Assembly (NCBI GenBank): GCA_022648165.1
Contig: JALCLX010000002.1
Location: 1-64,000, forward strand
Length of the DNA stretch: 64,000 nucleotides
Direction: 5' to 3'
Source of the DNA: Ancrocorticia sp.
GTDB taxonomy: Bacteria; Actinomycetota; Actinomycetes; Actinomycetales; Actinomycetaceae
The translations under genes and the position numbers were made by a program. Shown in pieces: positions 44,741 through 53,129 of this stretch (its first letter is position 1; each line of letters opens with the position of its first letter). Under the pieces are notes generated by a model that did not search any database, was not told the origin of the DNA, and saw only the letters and a list, made by a program, of their open reading frames with translations.

Positions 44741-44758
44741 TAGTTGTAGCTACAACTA
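44741..44758. promoter_or_regulatory. 18-bp perfect palindrome, candidate operator
   Basis: TAGTTGTAGCTACAACTA is fully symmetric and lies 14 bp before the VOC start codon, where a bound repressor would block transcription. Such sites suit MarR-type or similar dimeric repressors; none is encoded next to it. Confidence 0.6.
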
Positions 44759-44836
44759 TCTGTTGGAGATAACGACGCCACGCCGCCTTTCATTCCCGCG
44801 TTCCATGCGGCACGATCAACCGCAGAACGCGCGCGA

Positions 44837-46759
44837 TCAGTCCACCGTATCGAACTGCGAGTTGTACAGCTCCGCGTAGAAGCCACCTTGTGCAAGCAAC
44901 TGCTCATGCGAGCCGGTTTCCACAATGTCGCCGTCGCGCATCACAAAAATAATGTCCGCATTACGGATCGTGGAAAGCCGATGCGCAATCACAAACGAGG
45001 TTCTTCCCGCCGTTAACGTATCCAGCGCCTGCTGAATAAGCAGCTCCGTACGGGTGTCTACTGACGACGTCGCTTCATCCAGAATCAACAACGGATTGTC
45101 TGCGATCATCGCCCGGGCAATAGTGACAAGCTGCTTTTGTCCAGCGGAGAGCGCATTCGCCTCGTCCATCATCGTGTCATACCCGTGCGGGAGTTGCCGC
45201 ACGAATTCGGTAAGCCCCACATCTTCAATCACAGTGTCCAGCTGTTCTTGCGAAACACCCTGGGTGCGATACACCACGTTTTCCCTGAATGTTCCCTTAA
45301 ACATCCACGTATCCTGCAGCACCATGGAGAATAATGCGTCGACGTCCTCACGGCGCATCTGGCTGGTGGGCACGCCATCCACCAGAATTTGGCCGGAATC
45401 CACATCGTAGAAACGCATCAATAGATTCACCAGCGTCGTCTTCCCTGCACCGGTGGGGCCGACAATCGCAACCTTCTGGCCCGGGTAAACCTCCGCTGTA
45501 AAGCCGTGGATAATCTCTTTCCCTGGGACGTAGCTGAAATGGACGTCATCGAACTTTACGTGGCCGCGCACGGTATGGTCCGAAATCGGTTTGTCCGATT
45601 CGTCCGGCATCTCCGGTTCGTCCAGCAGTTCAAATACGCGCGTACTGGCTGCGGACGCCCCCTGGAACGACGTCGCCGCCTGCGCGATGTTCGAAAGAGG
45701 TTGCGTAAACAGCCGAATATACATCATGAATGCCGTTATTACCCCAATCGACACCGTATTGTGCACAACCAGAACGGCGCCAACCACGCTGACAACCACG
45801 TAACCAAAGTTGCCGACGAATCCCATGATCGGCATCATCATGCCAGAGAGAAAATCCGCGCGCCACGAGCTGCCATATAACCGGGCGTTGCGAATATCAA
45901 ACTCCTTCATCGCCTGCGGCTCCGCATTGAAGGCACGCACCACGTTCTGGCCGCTCAGAGTCTCCTCGATATGCCCATTCAAGGCGCCCAGCTGGTTTTG
46001 GCGCGCCACGAAAAACTTTTGGCTGGATCCCATGATGACGATCGTGAGAGAAAAACCGATAAACGCAGCAGCGATGCCCGATAGAGCCATGCGCCACTCC
46101 GTCGTAAACATCATGATGGCGGCGCCAATCAGCATGATGATGCCCGACATAATCGAACTGACGGAACTGTTCAAAGTCTGCGACAGCGTGTCCACATCGT
46201 TCGTGACACGCGACAGCGTGTCCCCATGGCTGGTCCGATCGAAGTATGCCAACGGCATGCGATCGATCTTTTGGTTGATCGCCGTGCGCATCTCCTGCGA
46301 GGTGCGTTGCGTGGCATGCACCATCAATTGCGCCTGCACATAGTTGAACACGAAACCGCCCAACAATATCAACGCAGTAGCAACAACCAAGCCGCGCACG
46401 TGGTTCGTGTCCATCGAACCCATGATTCCCGCCGCGATCGCATCCGTAATTTCGCCGATGAAGTGTGGAGAAATGACCGTCAAAACCGCCCCGGCAATGG
46501 ACATAATCACGGCTGCGATCATGTGCCCCCAATACTTGCGGGCAAAGCGAAGCACGCGGCCCAGCGTTGGCCCCATATCCGCGATAACCTGCTTGTTAAT
46601 AGCTCCGCCACCGCCGTGCGGGCCATGGCCCATCGGGCCGCGGCGCCGCGGCCCGGCATCGTCAGAGCCCAGTTGCTCTTCACGCGCCTTCTTGGCGATG
46701 CGCGCCCCTTCCTCAGCTGAAGCAATATCCGCAGCAGAGATGTGTGTGTCGTGACTCAT
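44837..46759 (-). CDS. ABC exporter half-transporter (permease-ATPase), subunit B
   Basis: 640 residues. A Gly/Pro/His-rich cytoplasmic leader (GPRRRGPMGHGPHGGGG, residues ~40-55) precedes six membrane spans and an ATPase with Walker A GPTGAGKTT, signature LSAGQKQLVTIARAM and Walker B LLILDEATSSVD with the catalytic Glu. It follows its partner by ATGA overlap, so together they form a heterodimeric exporter of the EfrCD/TM287-288 kind. Substrate unknown; relatives export drugs or lipids. Confidence 0.9.
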   Translation of the reverse strand: MSHDTHISAADIASAEEGARIAKKAREEQLGSDDAGPRRRGPMGHGPHGGGGAINKQVIADMGPTLGRVLRFARKYWGHMIAAVIMSIAGAVLTVISPHFIGEITDAIAAGIMGSMDTNHVRGLVVATALILLGGFVFNYVQAQLMVHATQRTSQEMRTAINQKIDRMPLAYFDRTSHGDTLSRVTNDVDTLSQTLNSSVSSIMSGIIMLIGAAIMMFTTEWRMALSGIAAAFIGFSLTIVIMGSSQKFFVARQNQLGALNGHIEETLSGQNVVRAFNAEPQAMKEFDIRNARLYGSSWRADFLSGMMMPIMGFVGNFGYVVVSVVGAVLVVHNTVSIGVITAFMMYIRLFTQPLSNIAQAATSFQGASAASTRVFELLDEPEMPDESDKPISDHTVRGHVKFDDVHFSYVPGKEIIHGFTAEVYPGQKVAIVGPTGAGKTTLVNLLMRFYDVDSGQILVDGVPTSQMRREDVDALFSMVLQDTWMFKGTFRENVVYRTQGVSQEQLDTVIEDVGLTEFVRQLPHGYDTMMDEANALSAGQKQLVTIARAMIADNPLLILDEATSSVDTRTELLIQQALDTLTAGRTSFVIAHRLSTIRNADIIFVMRDGDIVETGSHEQLLAQGGFYAELYNSQFDTVD

Positions 46760-48504
46760 GCCAGTTCCTCCGCATTCAACTGCGAGAATGCGATCTCGCG
46801 ATACACCTCATTCGACTTCATGAGCTCATCGTGCGTGCCTTGCCCCACGATCCGCCCTCTATCTACAACCAGAATTCGATCGGCATTCCGCACAGTCCCA
46901 ATGCGCTGTGCCACGATGATCATCGTGGTACCGCGCGCATACTGCCGCAGCGCCGTACGCACGTCGCGATCAGTCCGGTAGTCCAACGCGGAGAACGAGT
47001 CATCGAATATCATGATCTCCGCACCCCGCGCCACCGCGCGCGCTATTGAAAGGCGCTGCTTCTGACCACCGGAAAAATTAGTGCCGCCCTGAGCTACGTA
47101 GGACGCGTAGCCATCCTCTTTCTGCTCCACGATCTCGGCAGATGCGGAAACCCGCGCCGCCTGGACAATGTCTTCCGGCGTGATCGCGTGCGGCCCACTT
47201 CCATAATCAATATTGGACGATATCGTGCCCGAAAATAGCATCGCCTTTTGCGGCACGTACGCCACGCAATTACGCAAATCGGATTGCTTCCATTCGCGCA
47301 CATCTACGCCATCCACTAACACAGCACCTTCGCGCACGTCATAAAACCGCGGGATCAGATTCACAATAGACGTCTTCCCCGAACCCGTTGCCCCGATAAT
47401 CGCCACAGTCTCCCCAGGCGCAGCCGTAAACGAAACGTCGTGCAGGGCGTCGTCGTCGGCCTGCGGATAACGGAAGTTGACGTGGCGGAACTCCACCAAA
47501 CCGTGCTGCGATGCCGATGTCGTGGGGCCGTCCTGGATCGAAATGGGGACTGTCAGCACTTCCTTGATGCGGCGATAGGCTACACGCGCGCGCGGGAAGA
47601 AGATAAAAACCATAGTCAGCATCATGAATGCGCCGATAACCTGCATCGCATACGCTGAAAACACGATCATCTCAGAGAACAAGCGAACCTTATCCGCAGG
47701 GGCGCCCGCCGCATTGATCATGCTTGCACCCAGCGCATAGATAGCCAAAGAGAGCCCCGACATGATGGCATTCATCGCCGGCATCATAAAAGCGAAGCGA
47801 CGCATCACGTACATGTTCGTCTCCGTCAGCTCCGTATTGGTGTGCTCGAAACGCTTCTCATGGAAGGCCTGTGCGTTGTACGCGCGGATAACACGCAAAC
47901 CATCCAGGTGCTCGCGCGTCACACGATTCAAATCATCGGTGATGCGCTGCATCCGCATCATGCGCGGCATCACCATAGATAGCACGATACTCATCATGAT
48001 CATGAGCACCACAACAGTGACGCCCGTTGCAACCGTCCACGTGAAATTCTTCCCCGCGATCTTTGTCACTGCCCAGACGGCCAGAATTGGCGACTTGACT
48101 GCCATTTGCAGGCCCATCACCACAAACATCTGGAGCTGGGTGACATCGTTTGTGGAGCGTGTGATGAGGCTTGCAGCTCCGAACGTGTTGTATTCCTCCA
48201 TGGAAAACTCCATAGTCTTATCGAATACAGCCGCACGGAGGTTCCGGGACAACGTAGCTCCGATCATGGCCATGCAGAAGGCCGTCACTACAGCGCCCGC
48301 CATGGAACCCAACGCACATCCCAACATGTATGCGCCCTGCTCCAGCACGTCGGAGACCTTCGCGCCTGGCATCACGATAATTTTCGTAATGTCCTGCATG
48401 TAATCCGGAAGCCGCAGATCGAAGAATACCTGTGTCACGATCGCAACGAGAGCGAGCAGCGCGAGCGCCAGTTCACGCTTCCCTACAAACTTCAAAATCT
48501 TCAT
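46756..48504 (-). CDS. ABC exporter half-transporter (permease-ATPase), subunit A
   Basis: 582 residues with six membrane spans and an ATPase: Walker A GATGSGKTS, signature FSGGQKQRLSIARAV. The Walker B reads IMIFDDSFSALD, so Asp replaces the catalytic Glu. This is the usual degenerate site of heterodimeric exporters, with the intact site supplied by the partner. The TetR gene diverges upstream across a 227-bp gap holding three 17-bp-spaced repeats, which suggests TetR control. Confidence 0.9.
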   Translation of the reverse strand: MKILKFVGKRELALALLALVAIVTQVFFDLRLPDYMQDITKIIVMPGAKVSDVLEQGAYMLGCALGSMAGAVVTAFCMAMIGATLSRNLRAAVFDKTMEFSMEEYNTFGAASLITRSTNDVTQLQMFVVMGLQMAVKSPILAVWAVTKIAGKNFTWTVATGVTVVVLMIMMSIVLSMVMPRMMRMQRITDDLNRVTREHLDGLRVIRAYNAQAFHEKRFEHTNTELTETNMYVMRRFAFMMPAMNAIMSGLSLAIYALGASMINAAGAPADKVRLFSEMIVFSAYAMQVIGAFMMLTMVFIFFPRARVAYRRIKEVLTVPISIQDGPTTSASQHGLVEFRHVNFRYPQADDDALHDVSFTAAPGETVAIIGATGSGKTSIVNLIPRFYDVREGAVLVDGVDVREWKQSDLRNCVAYVPQKAMLFSGTISSNIDYGSGPHAITPEDIVQAARVSASAEIVEQKEDGYASYVAQGGTNFSGGQKQRLSIARAVARGAEIMIFDDSFSALDYRTDRDVRTALRQYARGTTMIIVAQRIGTVRNADRILVVDRGRIVGQGTHDELMKSNEVYREIAFSQLNAEELA

Positions 48505-48554
48505 CTAGTCCTCAACCCGACATGTTATTTCGGCATGACATACACGATATTAGC

Positions 48555-48599
48555 GAGACAGTTGTCCATATGAGACATTTGTTCAAGCGAGACATTTGT
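48555..48599. promoter_or_regulatory. Three direct repeats at 17-bp spacing between exporter and TetR gene
   Basis: GAGACAGTTGT (48555-48565), GAGACATTTGT (48572-48582) and GAGACATTTGT (48589-48599) recur exactly every 17 bp in the divergent gap. They could be an array of binding sites for the TetR protein or another regulator. TetR sites are usually palindromic, so a direct array is unusual. Confidence 0.55.
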
Positions 48600-48731
48600 A
48601 TCAATTTTGTGGCATACTGTCAATGCACGCTCGCTGCCCGCATTCTCCACACTATGCGACACGATACGATGCGCACCACACCAGACGCGATGAGCCATTG
48701 ATACGCATATACGGCGAATGGAGGAAATCTC

Positions 48732-49283
48732 ATGGCCCGGCAGGCCCGTACTACCGAGAATCTCAAAGAGCGCATGGCCAACGCTCTCTTCGAGCTGCTT
48801 CGTGAAAAGCCGTACGCCGAGATCTCCGTAAGCGAAATAACAGATCGGGCAGACGTGGGACGCGCCACATACTACCGGCATTTCGGATCGAAAGACGACG
48901 TGCTCATGTACAGGTTTGGCACGATCTTCTCGCGTGTCCCACATCCCGCTAAGCCTTTCCACAAACATACCGCCCAGGACGCCACCGCCTTCTTCGAACA
49001 GTATTTTGCAAGCCTCTACGAACATCGCGCCATTCTGGAAGAGGTTTATGAAGCGGGACTTGATTATCTACTGTTCATCTACATGTACCGCCTCACAGTA
49101 GCGCAGTCGCGTGATGCTGCAGTGGTTGATAGATATCGCGTGGCTCTTCATTCTGCATCCACATTCGCCATCGTCGATCAATGGGTCACCTCCGGGTTCG
49201 AACAGAGCCCAGACGAGCTCGCAGACATGATCGTCAATCAACTATTTTCCAAGCACACACGCCGCGCCGAAGAATGCGGATAG
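48732..49283 (+). CDS. TetR-family transcriptional regulator
   Basis: 183 residues. The N-terminal helix-turn-helix is MANALFELLREKPYAEISVSEITDRADVGRATYYRHFGSKDDV (seen in parts), standard for the family; the rest is the variable ligand-binding domain. The start ATG 48732 follows GGAGGAAAT. Divergent from the two ABC exporter genes, it most likely represses them until a toxic compound binds. Confidence 0.9.
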   Translation: MARQARTTENLKERMANALFELLREKPYAEISVSEITDRADVGRATYYRHFGSKDDVLMYRFGTIFSRVPHPAKPFHKHTAQDATAFFEQYFASLYEHRAILEEVYEAGLDYLLFIYMYRLTVAQSRDAAVVDRYRVALHSASTFAIVDQWVTSGFEQSPDELADMIVNQLFSKHTRRAEECG

Positions 49284-49317
49284 CCGCCCAGGCTGGTACC
49301 CCCAGCCCGGACGGCTA
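49283..49317. terminator. Hairpin between convergent tetR and fumC
   Basis: AGCCGCCCAGGCTGG (49283-49297) pairs with CCAGCCCGGACGGCT (49303-49317) with two G-U-type positions. It begins at the last base of the tetR stop codon and ends 20 bp before the fumC stop. No real T-tract is present. Confidence 0.5.
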
Positions 49318-49337
49318 TTCACTCTCAGAAAGAAAAA

Positions 49338-50762
49338 TTACTTTGTCGCAGCACTCGGATGCGTCATATCGGCTGGAACCACCCACGCATCGAACTCTTC
49401 TGCCGTCAGGAATCCGAGCTCAAGAGCCGATTCGCGCAGCGACGTGCCCTTCTTATGGGCGTTCTTCGCGATCTTGGACGCCTTGTCGTAGCCGATGTGG
49501 CGGTTGAGCGCAGTCACCTGCATCAGATTGATATCCAGGTTGTGCTTGATCTTCTCGTAATTCGGCTCAATGCCAACCGCGCAATGGTCATTGAATGAAA
49601 CGCATGCGTCACCGAGCAGTTGAATCGATTCCAGGCAGCACCACGCCATAACGGGTTTGAATACGTTCAGCTGGAAATTGCCTTGCGATCCAGCGAAGCC
49701 GACCGTGGCATCGTTGCCGAACACCTTAGTAGCCACCATCGTCATCGCCTCAGACTGGGTGGGATTCACTTTTCCGGGCATGATCGATGAACCCGGCTCA
49801 TTCTCAGGAATCAAGAGTTCGCCAATGCCATTACGTGGGCCGGAGGCGTACCACCGCACATCGTTCGCGATCTTCATCAGAGCATCAGCAAGCACTCGCA
49901 ACGAACCGGAGACCTGCACCAATGCGTCGTGCGCGGAAAGCGAAGCAAACAGGTTGCCGGCCTGCTTGAACTCGATACCCGTTTCCTTCGAGATATAGGA
50001 CGCCGCAAGTGGGCCGAAATCAGGATGGGAATTGAGCCCAGTTCCAACCGCGGTACCGCCGATTGCGAGCTCCCGTGCGCGCGAATCGGCATAGCGAATA
50101 CCATCCATCGCGAAATCAATCTGCGCAACCCATCCGGAAATGACCTGCCCCAACGTTATCGGCGTGGCGTCCTGCAAGTGCGTACGCCCAACCATCACAA
50201 CGCCAGCAAATTCTGCCGATTTGGCCGCCAACGTGTCCCGCAGTTTCTTGACCTTGGGATAAAGCTTCTCATTGATTTCGGTGACCACCGCGATGTGCAT
50301 GGCGGTGGGGAACGTGTCATTTGAGGATTGCCCGCGATTCACGTGATCGTTCGGGTGAATAGGCTTCTTTGAACCCATCTCCCCACCGGCCATTTCGATG
50401 GCACGGTTGGAGATTACCTCATTCGCATTCATATTGGACTGCGTGCCTGAGCCGGTCTGGAACACTACCAGCGGGAACTCGCTATCTAGCTTGCCGGAGA
50501 TGACCTCGTCAGCAGCTGCGATAATGTACTTCGCGAGGTCCCGTGGCAATTCACCCAGGTCCGCATTGGCCTGTGCAGCGGCCTTCTTCAACGTACCGAG
50601 CGCACGGATCATCGGACGTCCCCATACGAAGGTTGGCCTACCGATATTGAAATTATGGTAACTGCGCTCAGTCTGCGCACCCCAGTAATGATTGGCGGGA
50701 ACCTCGATTGTTCCCATCGAATCGGATTCAACGCGCATTGGCGCCTCTGTGTCTTTAGCCAT
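49338..50762 (-). CDS. fumC: Fumarate hydratase class II
   Basis: 474 residues. Interconverts fumarate and malate in the citric-acid cycle; the iron-free, tetrameric class. The signature [17 protein letters not shown], the active-site regions [19 protein letters not shown] and [15 protein letters not shown], and the normal family length all support this. It stands alone, convergent with tetR. Confidence 0.95.
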   Translation of the reverse strand: MAKDTEAPMRVESDSMGTIEVPANHYWGAQTERSYHNFNIGRPTFVWGRPMIRALGTLKKAAAQANADLGELPRDLAKYIIAAADEVISGKLDSEFPLVVFQTGSGTQSNMNANEVISNRAIEMAGGEMGSKKPIHPNDHVNRGQSSNDTFPTAMHIAVVTEINEKLYPKVKKLRDTLAAKSAEFAGVVMVGRTHLQDATPITLGQVISGWVAQIDFAMDGIRYADSRARELAIGGTAVGTGLNSHPDFGPLAASYISKETGIEFKQAGNLFASLSAHDALVQVSGSLRVLADALMKIANDVRWYASGPRNGIGELLIPENEPGSSIMPGKVNPTQSEAMTMVATKVFGNDATVGFAGSQGNFQLNVFKPVMAWCCLESIQLLGDACVSFNDHCAVGIEPNYEKIKHNLDINLMQVTALNRHIGYDKASKIAKNAHKKGTSLRESALELGFLTAEEFDAWVVPADMTHPSAATK

Positions 50763-50867
50763 AATCCAAGGCTACCGCGCAGTTCGATGGCAATCTGGGA
50801 CGAAGGGAAGGCAAATTGAGTTTCTCCCCTTATCCCGGCGGAATATAACCCTTGCGCTTGGCGTTAC

Positions 50868-50994
50868 CACCTGCGTATGATTGTTTTTCTACATGCGCAG
50901 GTGACAGATGTGCACGTAGATTGCATGGCACACCAACGTGCCACCGGCACAAGCCGGCTGCCTGCCTCATCACCTGAGAGGTTTCGTGATGAGG
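50868..50994 (+). other. Hairpin-rich leader ahead of a small gene (candidate structured RNA)
   Basis: The stretch between fumC and the small gene has several strong stems: CACCTGCGTATG (50868-50879) with CATGCGCAGGTG (50892-50903), CCTCATCAC (50965-50973) with GTGATGAGG (50986-50994), and a GC-rich stem near 51009-51033. I do not recognise it as a known riboswitch, T-box or tmRNA. Together with the downstream terminator it may be one short transcript. Confidence 0.45.
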
Positions 50995-51048
50995 AACAAG
51001 AAGAAACGGGCGTGGAGCCGTATTGCTCCGCCCATGAGGAGAAGAAAA

Positions 51049-51219
51049 ATGAATAACAGAACATTGGCAAAGCTCCATCGCGCACAGGCCGAACTTGAAT
51101 CGGCACGCAGGGAAATCGCATCGATTGATCGTTTTGCTCCGGCATCACGATTCGAACGCGCGGAATTCCGTTTGAGCGCCGCAGAAAAGGCGATGCAAGA
51201 AGTACTTCTTGCCGCGTGA
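51049..51219 (+). CDS. Small charged coiled-coil-like protein, function unknown
   Basis: 56 residues, beginning MNNRTLAKLHRAQAELES and ending AEKAMQEVLLAA. The sequence is rich in Arg/Glu/Ala and predicted helical. ATG 51049 has GAGGAG at 51036-51041, and a strong terminator follows at 51270-51309, which makes translation plausible. The frame stays open upstream to 50938, but that part overlaps the leader hairpins. No family recognised. Confidence 0.55.
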   Translation: MNNRTLAKLHRAQAELESARREIASIDRFAPASRFERAEFRLSAAEKAMQEVLLAA

Positions 51220-51269
51220 TTGAGCAGCCGGGCGCGTCTGTATGAGCGCACCGGCCCACATGGACTTCA

Positions 51270-51309
51270 GGGGGAACCGGGATGATCCGGTTCCCCCCTT
51301 TTCTTTTCG
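51270..51309 (+). terminator. Rho-independent terminator after the small gene
   Basis: GGGGGAACCGG (51270-51280) pairs perfectly with CCGGTTCCCCC (51287-51297) around a 6-nt loop and is followed by CTTTTCTTTTCG. This is one of the strongest terminators in the window and implies a transcript crossing 51049-51219. Confidence 0.93.
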
Positions 51310-51324
51310 TATGCAAACCGGTAG

Positions 51325-51393
51325 CTTTTTCTAGCTAGAAAGGGCAAAACCTGGGGCGAAGTGCCAGCTAATCCTATTTTCAGCTAGAAAAAG
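51325..51393. repeat. Inverted-end intergenic repeat, copy 3
   Basis: A 69-bp element with the perfect ends CTTTTTCTAGCT (51325-51336) and AGCTAGAAAAAG (51382-51393), the same 12-mer as copy 2. The right half (GTGCCAGCTAATC... TTTTCAGCTAGAAAAAGTATCG) aligns with copies 1 and 2 near the start of the window, 51 kb away, so this is a dispersed family. It follows directly after a terminator. Confidence 0.75.
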
Positions 51394-51429
51394 TATCGGG
51401 GACGCGGGGCATCCGCGCCGCACGCTTCT

Positions 51430-51501
51430 CGCATCCCGTACCCACTTCGCATCCCGTACCCACTTCGCATCCCGTACCCACTTCGCATCCCGTACCCACT
51501 C
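51430..51501. repeat. Four tandem copies of an 18-bp unit
   Basis: The unit CGCATCCCGTACCCACTT occurs four times head to tail (51430-51447, 51448-51465, 51466-51483, 51484-51501); only the last base of the final copy differs. It lies between repeat copy 3 and murE. There are no spacers, so it is a minisatellite and not CRISPR. Confidence 0.9.
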
Positions 51502-51531
51502 CTCGTGTCGCATGCCTACTGCACAAGACAC

Positions 51532-51537
51532 TAGAAT
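51532..51537 (+). promoter_or_regulatory. -10 box placing the murE start at a leaderless transcript
   Basis: TAGAAT lies 7 nt before ATG 51545, the spacing of a -10 box whose first transcribed base is the start codon. No ribosome-binding site precedes that ATG, in keeping with a leaderless mRNA, which is common in actinobacteria. Confidence 0.5.
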
Positions 51538-51544
51538 TACCCAT

Positions 51545-53107
51545 ATGGCTTCGATCCGCGATGTGCGCCCCGATATCACGCCCGTCTCCCTGCAGCAGGC
51601 ATTGACCCACGTCAATGTCGTCGACTGGGGCACGGCCAATCCCGAAATACTGGTCAGTGGTGTGACCGTGGATTCCTCCGACGTCGCCTCCGGATGGATT
51701 TTCGTGGGAATCCCTGGTTTCACCCACCACGGAGCCAGCTACTCCCAGCAGGCGATCGCGAACGGCGCCGGCGTCGTCGTCACTGATACCGCCGGAGCGC
51801 AGCTCCTTTCGGGCGCCATTTCCACTCCCGTCGTGACAATTGAAGATCCGCGCAGCGCAACACCGCACATCGCAGCCGCCATCTACGGGCCTTATGTCCA
51901 ATCGATGAAGCTCGTCAGCGTTACTGGAACGAATGGTAAGACGACGACGAGCTACCTCACCCACGCCGCGCTATCCGCGCACTACGGCCCTACGGCGCTC
52001 CTTTCTACAATTGAAATAGTCACCGGCGCCACGCACATACTTTCCAGCAGAACAACTGCAGAGGCGCCGGTGGTCTACCGTACGCTCGCCGCTTCTGCAT
52101 TGGCAGGCGAACGCGCGGGTGTCGTAGAAACCTCAGCGCACGCCCTTTCGCTCCACCGGGTGGACGGAATCGCCTTCGATTCGGCAATTTTCACAAATCT
52201 GCAGCATGACCACCTGGATTATTACCACACAATGGAGAATTACTTCGAGGCAAAGGTGCAGCTTTTCCGCCCCGAACACGCCCGGCGCGGAGTCGTGTGC
52301 ATCGATGATGCATGGGGCCAGCAGCTCGCGGGCCGCGCCACCATCCCCGTGGATACCGTATCCGCACTGCAGCCCACTCCTCCCGCCTTTGAAGGCCGCG
52401 CGAACCATTGGTGGGTGAGCCAACGCCACGACGACGTCGCCTCCTGGGGAGTTTCTTTCACGCTTCATTCGCCCACTGGGCAGAAGTATGCGTGTTTTTG
52501 CCCAATTCTTGGAGCGGTCAACGTCCAAAATGCCGCGTGCGCAATTATCGCAGCTACGCAATTGGGAGTGCCGATTGAAACGGCCATTGACGCCATCGCG
52601 CATTCGAGAGGTGTGGCCGGCCGTATGGAAAAAGTCCCCTCGAATCCAGCGATTCATCCACGTGTCCTCGTGGATTATGCGTATACTCCCGAGGCGCTAG
52701 AAGCGTTGCTCAAGACGCTGCGCCCACTTGTGAAGGGCCGGCTCATCGTGGTGTTTGGCACCGATGGAGATAAGGATCCCAGCAAACGCGAAGATCTGGC
52801 TGCAGCGGCAGCTCGTCTGGCTGACGACCTGTGGGTCACAGATGAAAACCCGCGCACGGAGGATCCGCAGCAGGTCCGAAACTACCTACTACGCGGCATC
52901 AAACGCGTGCGGCCCGGCATGGAGAACGTGACTGAAGTGACAACCTGCCGGCGCGATGCCGTACGCGAGGCGATCATGAGCGCCCATCCGGGAGACCTTG
53001 TCGCAATCACTGGGAAAGGGCCAGAGCCCTATCAAGTAATAAAGGGCGTCAACCACGCGTATAACGACGTTCCGGTGGCTCTAGAAGTGCTTCGCGCCAT
53101 TAACTGA
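51545..53107 (+). CDS. murE: MurE-like UDP-N-acetylmuramyl tripeptide synthetase
   Basis: 520 residues from ATG 51545. Adds the third amino acid (Lys, Orn or diaminopimelate) to UDP-MurNAc-dipeptide. It has Walker A VTGTNGKTTTSYL, VVETSAHALSLHRVDG, FTNLQHDHLDYYHTMENYFEAK with the carbamylated Lys, and TDENPRTEDP where diaminopimelate-adding enzymes usually read DNPR. That motif alone does not settle the amino acid. It stands outside any murein cluster, so it may be a second MurE. An upstream ATG at 51512 is possible but lacks a Shine-Dalgarno sequence. Confidence 0.88.
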   Translation: MASIRDVRPDITPVSLQQALTHVNVVDWGTANPEILVSGVTVDSSDVASGWIFVGIPGFTHHGASYSQQAIANGAGVVVTDTAGAQLLSGAISTPVVTIEDPRSATPHIAAAIYGPYVQSMKLVSVTGTNGKTTTSYLTHAALSAHYGPTALLSTIEIVTGATHILSSRTTAEAPVVYRTLAASALAGERAGVVETSAHALSLHRVDGIAFDSAIFTNLQHDHLDYYHTMENYFEAKVQLFRPEHARRGVVCIDDAWGQQLAGRATIPVDTVSALQPTPPAFEGRANHWWVSQRHDDVASWGVSFTLHSPTGQKYACFCPILGAVNVQNAACAIIAATQLGVPIETAIDAIAHSRGVAGRMEKVPSNPAIHPRVLVDYAYTPEALEALLKTLRPLVKGRLIVVFGTDGDKDPSKREDLAAAAARLADDLWVTDENPRTEDPQQVRNYLLRGIKRVRPGMENVTEVTTCRRDAVREAIMSAHPGDLVAITGKGPEPYQVIKGVNHAYNDVPVALEVLRAIN

Positions 53108-53129
53108 GGCCACTTGCCCGAGCCGGTGC

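Noticed and set aside
51430-51501. Tandem repeat considered as CRISPR
   Set aside because: There are no spacers, the unit is only 18 bp and no cas gene is present.
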